This document shows, piece by piece, positions 7,638-9,999 of a stretch of DNA of 9,999 nucleotides. The position numbers and the translations under genes are program-made. The notes below the pieces were generated by a model. That model searched no databases. It worked only from the letters and a program-made list of their open reading frames with translations, and had not been told where the DNA came from. The DNA comes from Pseudomonadota bacterium (GTDB lineage: Bacteria > Bdellovibrionota_B > Oligoflexia > Oligoflexales > Bin106), in the NCBI GenBank assembly GCA_026710525.1, contig JAPOQT010000186.1:1-9999 (forward strand), read 5' to 3'. Numbering within the stretch: position 1 is the first letter of the stretch; each line of letters starts with the position of its first letter.

Positions 7638-9149
7638 ATGACAAAATTTCATAAGCAATCACTGTCCCCTGAACTCAGAGACCTCGCGTGTTCCATCGGT
7701 GAGGCTGCGAAAAAAGAAGGGCTTGATTTTTTTGATACTATTTTTGAAGTTGTGGATCATGAAACTCTCAATGCGGCGGCAGCTTACCATGGTTTTCCCA
7801 ATCGTTATCCCCATTGGCGTTGGGGCATGCACTATGACCGATTGGCGAAAACGTATCGCTACGGTTTATCAACCATCTATGAACTCGTGATTAACACGAA
7901 TCCTAGTTATGCTTATCTCTTAGATTCAAATCCTTTAGTTTTGCAAAAAACAGTGATGGCCCATGTTTATGGTCATGTCGATTTTTTTAAGAATAACTAT
8001 TGGTTTTCTAAAACCAACCGTAAGATGCTTGATCAAATGGCATCACATGCTAGTAGTATAAGAAAAATCCAGGAAGATATTGGTCAAGAAGAAGTCGAAA
8101 GATTTATCGATTATTCCTTATCCCTCGACAATCTCATTGATATACATAGTCCCTTTAAGCGCCCAGTGGTGAGTGAGGCAGGTGAAGGACAAGTGACTCA
8201 TCCGGCAAAGCTACAAGCAAAAAAGTATATGGATAGTTACGTTAATCCGAAAGATGTCCTAGCTGCTAAACAGCAAGAGATCGACAACTTTCGTCAACAA
8301 AAAAAGCATTTTCCAGTCCGTCCTGAAAGGGATGTGTTACAGTTTCTACTAGCCCATGCCCCCCTCTCAGAGTGGCAGAAAAAAGTGTTGGATATTATTC
8401 GAACAGAAGCTTATTATTTTGCACCCCAAGCTCAGACAAAAATTCTCAATGAAGGTTGGGCGAGTTATTGGCACTCAAAAATCATGACATCAGTACATCC
8501 ATTAGAGCCGTCAGAAATTGTTGATTTTTGTGATTTACATGCTGGCGTAGTGGCTGAAAGCGGTCATAACTTAAATCCTTATCGCTTAGGCATTGAATTA
8601 CTTCGTTATGCTAAAAAACGCTGGGATGAAGGTAAGTTTGGTATAAAATATCTCTCATATGATGACCCAAAACAAAGAAGAGATCATCTTATTCCGACAC
8701 AACTTGGTGCGAGTAAAATTTTTGAAATTCGCAAGTGGCATAATGACGTAACATTTATCGATGAGTTTCTTGATGAAGATTTTTGTCATGAGCACAAAAT
8801 GTTTGTTTATCAGTATGATCCAAAACAGAAAAAAAGGGTAATTACATCGCGGGATTTTGGCCCTATTAAACAACAATTACTCGATTCAATTACCAACCTT
8901 GGTCAGCCGATTATTGAGGTCACAGATGGTAATTATAAAAATCGCGGCGAACTACTATTATGTCACCGATTTGCTGGCGAGGAACGGAGTATGGAGCAAG
9001 CTAAGCAAACATTAGAGGCCCTCTATCATCTCTGGAGTCGAGGTGTTCATATTGCTAGTCAAGTAGCTGGTAAAAAGGTGGTTCTGTCCTTTGATGGCTC
9101 AGAGCACCACCAAGATATCGGTGATGCTGTGGTTCAAGAAGCCTCCTAG
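7638..9149 (+). CDS. spoVR: SpoVR family protein (YcgB-like)
   Basis: The protein is 503 aa, close to E. coli YcgB (510 aa), so it is full length. ATG 7638 has GAG at 7632-7634 and GGGGA at 7623-7627 upstream, so translation signals are modest. Conserved blocks in order are FPNRYPHWRWGM (His59), AHVYGHVDFFKNN with an HxxxH (His109, His113), LNEGWASYWHSK (Glu272, His279), and CDLHAGVVAESGHNLNPYRLG. The conserved His and Glu residues suggest a metal site, but no enzymatic activity is established for the family. Bacillus SpoVR affects spore cortex formation, and relatives in non-sporulating proteobacteria sit with PrkA and DUF444 as here. It is the last gene of the operon. No signal peptide or membrane segment is seen, so it acts in the cytoplasm. 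Confidence 0.95.
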   Translation: MTKFHKQSLSPELRDLACSIGEAAKKEGLDFFDTIFEVVDHETLNAAAAYHGFPNRYPHWRWGMHYDRLAKTYRYGLSTIYELVINTNPSYAYLLDSNPLVLQKTVMAHVYGHVDFFKNNYWFSKTNRKMLDQMASHASSIRKIQEDIGQEEVERFIDYSLSLDNLIDIHSPFKRPVVSEAGEGQVTHPAKLQAKKYMDSYVNPKDVLAAKQQEIDNFRQQKKHFPVRPERDVLQFLLAHAPLSEWQKKVLDIIRTEAYYFAPQAQTKILNEGWASYWHSKIMTSVHPLEPSEIVDFCDLHAGVVAESGHNLNPYRLGIELLRYAKKRWDEGKFGIKYLSYDDPKQRRDHLIPTQLGASKIFEIRKWHNDVTFIDEFLDEDFCHEHKMFVYQYDPKQKKRVITSRDFGPIKQQLLDSITNLGQPIIEVTDGNYKNRGELLLCHRFAGEERSMEQAKQTLEALYHLWSRGVHIASQVAGKKVVLSFDGSEHHQDIGDAVVQEAS

Positions 9150-9260
9150 CTTAGTTGTCATAGCTCACACATACTCACGTATAGCTCAAACCGCTGGTAT
9201 ATTGTATGATATGTCTCCCACATATCTGTTTGGATAAGATTAACAGCTGGGTGAGATATT
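9150..9260 (+). promoter_or_regulatory. spoVR-truA intergenic region with repeats and possible truA promoter
   Basis: The 111-nt gap contains ATAGCTCA twice (9160-9167 and 9181-9188), with starts 21 bp apart, about two helical turns. It also has a perfect 7-bp inverted repeat, GATATGT (9208-9214) and ACATATC (9220-9226), with a 5-nt loop. TATGAT at 9205-9210 is a possible -10 overlapping the repeat; its -35 (TAGCTC, 9182-9187) is poor and lies within the second direct repeat. The hairpin is not followed by a T run, so a terminator is not called. GGTGAG (9250-9255) is a ribosome-binding site for truA. Confidence 0.35.
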
Positions 9261-9999
9261 ATGGGTATTAATAATCACGCTCTTGATTCGCAAAAAAGCC
9301 AATTATTCCATTATCGGCTTCATTTGGCTTATGACGGTAGACCTTATTCCGGGTTTGTGACCCAACCAGGTGGTCACACAATACAGGACCATCTCGAAGC
9401 TCAGCTTATGCGAGTGGCTGCCCTCGCAGGTCGATTAGTAGGTGCGTCTCGAACTGATGCAGGTGTGTCAGCGTATGAGCATATATGCTTGTTTCGTTCA
9501 ACAAAAGATCTGGATCTTATAAAAACTCAGGTCAGTTTAAACGCCTTACTTCACCCAACAATTCGAGTGATATCACTGTCTCGGTGTCATCAGGATTTCC
9601 ACCCTTTGCTGAATAACCAAGGCAAGATTTATCGTTATCTTTTATGGCATGGCCCTTACCCGTACCCATTTGATTATGATCTCGTCTGGAGTATTCCCAA
9701 AAGTACCTGTTTAATAACACTAGAAAAAGAACTCACCAGTGTTCAAGGTCAACATGATTTTAAAGGATTTAGCAAGACATCTGAACCAAGAAAAACCACG
9801 ATCAGAACCTTGAAAGATGTTCGTGTTTTCGTTGCTGGTTCGAGTATTGAAATTTGGTTTTATGGTGATGGATTTTTACGTCATATGATCAGAAACCTGA
9901 TTGGCAGTGCGGTAACCGTGAGTGGTAACCGCTTACCCAGGTCCACTTTACCATCTTTGCAGTTGATTCTTCAGGCTAAAGACCGGACGAAAGCACATA
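9261..9999 (+). CDS. truA: tRNA pseudouridine(38-40) synthase TruA (partial, 3' end off window)
   Basis: 246 full codons are visible from ATG 9261, with GGTGAG 5 nt upstream. The enzyme converts uridines 38, 39 and 40 of the tRNA anticodon arm to pseudouridine. Seen in order: YDGRPYSGF, the catalytic block GASRTDAG with Asp66 as the nucleophile, FHPLLNNQGKIYRYLLW, HDFKGFSKT, and GDGFLRHMIRNLIG near the C-terminus. TruA is usually about 250-270 aa, so roughly 20 residues, the APxxGL tail, lie beyond the edge. The catalytic block normally reads RTDAGVHA; here the His is Ser70. It follows the prkA operon by 111 nt and may have its own promoter. It is an ordinary housekeeping gene and suggests the right side of the window is stable chromosome. 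Confidence 0.95.
   Translation, partial: MGINNHALDSQKSQLFHYRLHLAYDGRPYSGFVTQPGGHTIQDHLEAQLMRVAALAGRLVGASRTDAGVSAYEHICLFRSTKDLDLIKTQVSLNALLHPTIRVISLSRCHQDFHPLLNNQGKIYRYLLWHGPYPYPFDYDLVWSIPKSTCLITLEKELTSVQGQHDFKGFSKTSEPRKTTIRTLKDVRVFVAGSSIEIWFYGDGFLRHMIRNLIGSAVTVSGNRLPRSTLPSLQLILQAKDRTKAH

Noticed and set aside
9208..9226. Rho-independent terminator after spoVR
   Set aside because: The 7-bp stem is AT-rich and is not followed by a run of T, so it does not meet the usual pattern.
1..9999. CRISPR array, tRNA or rRNA genes
   Set aside because: No regularly spaced repeats, cloverleaf or rRNA-like stretches were seen on either strand by eye.

Overview
The window looks like an AT-rich chromosomal segment from a Gram-negative, proteobacterium-like organism. 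The evidence is the PrkA / DUF444 / SpoVR gene trio (the relatives of E. coli yeaG, yeaH and ycgB), a trypsin-fold protease with a lipoprotein-type leader, and a bacterial truA. The decayed transposase and the AAA-ATPase-like/PD-(D/E)XK gene fit an accessory, partly eroded left half, as is common in host-associated or predatory lineages. A lineage such as Oligoflexia/Bdellovibrionota is only a guess; no rRNA or other firm taxonomic marker is present.

Layout. Positions 1-1344 (minus strand) hold an ATP-binding protein of the AAA-ATPase-like (DUF1703-type) family, cut by the window edge before its C-terminal nuclease domain is complete. Positions 1345-1870 are a divergent intergenic stretch with candidate promoters facing both ways, interleaved inverted repeats and a short coding-like remnant. 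Positions 1871-3328 (plus) encode a secreted or lipid-anchored S1 serine protease with a very large insertion between its catalytic Asp and Ser. Positions 3335 to about 4035 (minus) carry a heavily frameshifted IS1595-like transposase. Positions 4036-4373 have no convincing gene and probably hold the promoter of the next operon.

Positions 4374-9149 (plus) form a tight three-gene operon: prkA (AAA+ / PrkA kinase family), a DUF444 protein with a von Willebrand A fold, and SpoVR. The gaps are 13 and 17 nt. This trio is the functional core of the window. The three proteins are known to co-occur in many bacteria and are linked to stationary-phase, nitrogen-stress or sporulation-type responses. Positions 9261-9999 are the start and most of truA (tRNA pseudouridine synthase), running off the right edge about 20 residues short.

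No clearly new defence or mobile system is visible. The points most worth a second look are the odd protease (lysine at the S1-pocket position plus an insertion of roughly 150 residues), the AAA+ plus VWA pairing within the PrkA operon, the interleaved inverted repeats at 1464-1554, and the His-to-Ser change next to the TruA active site.
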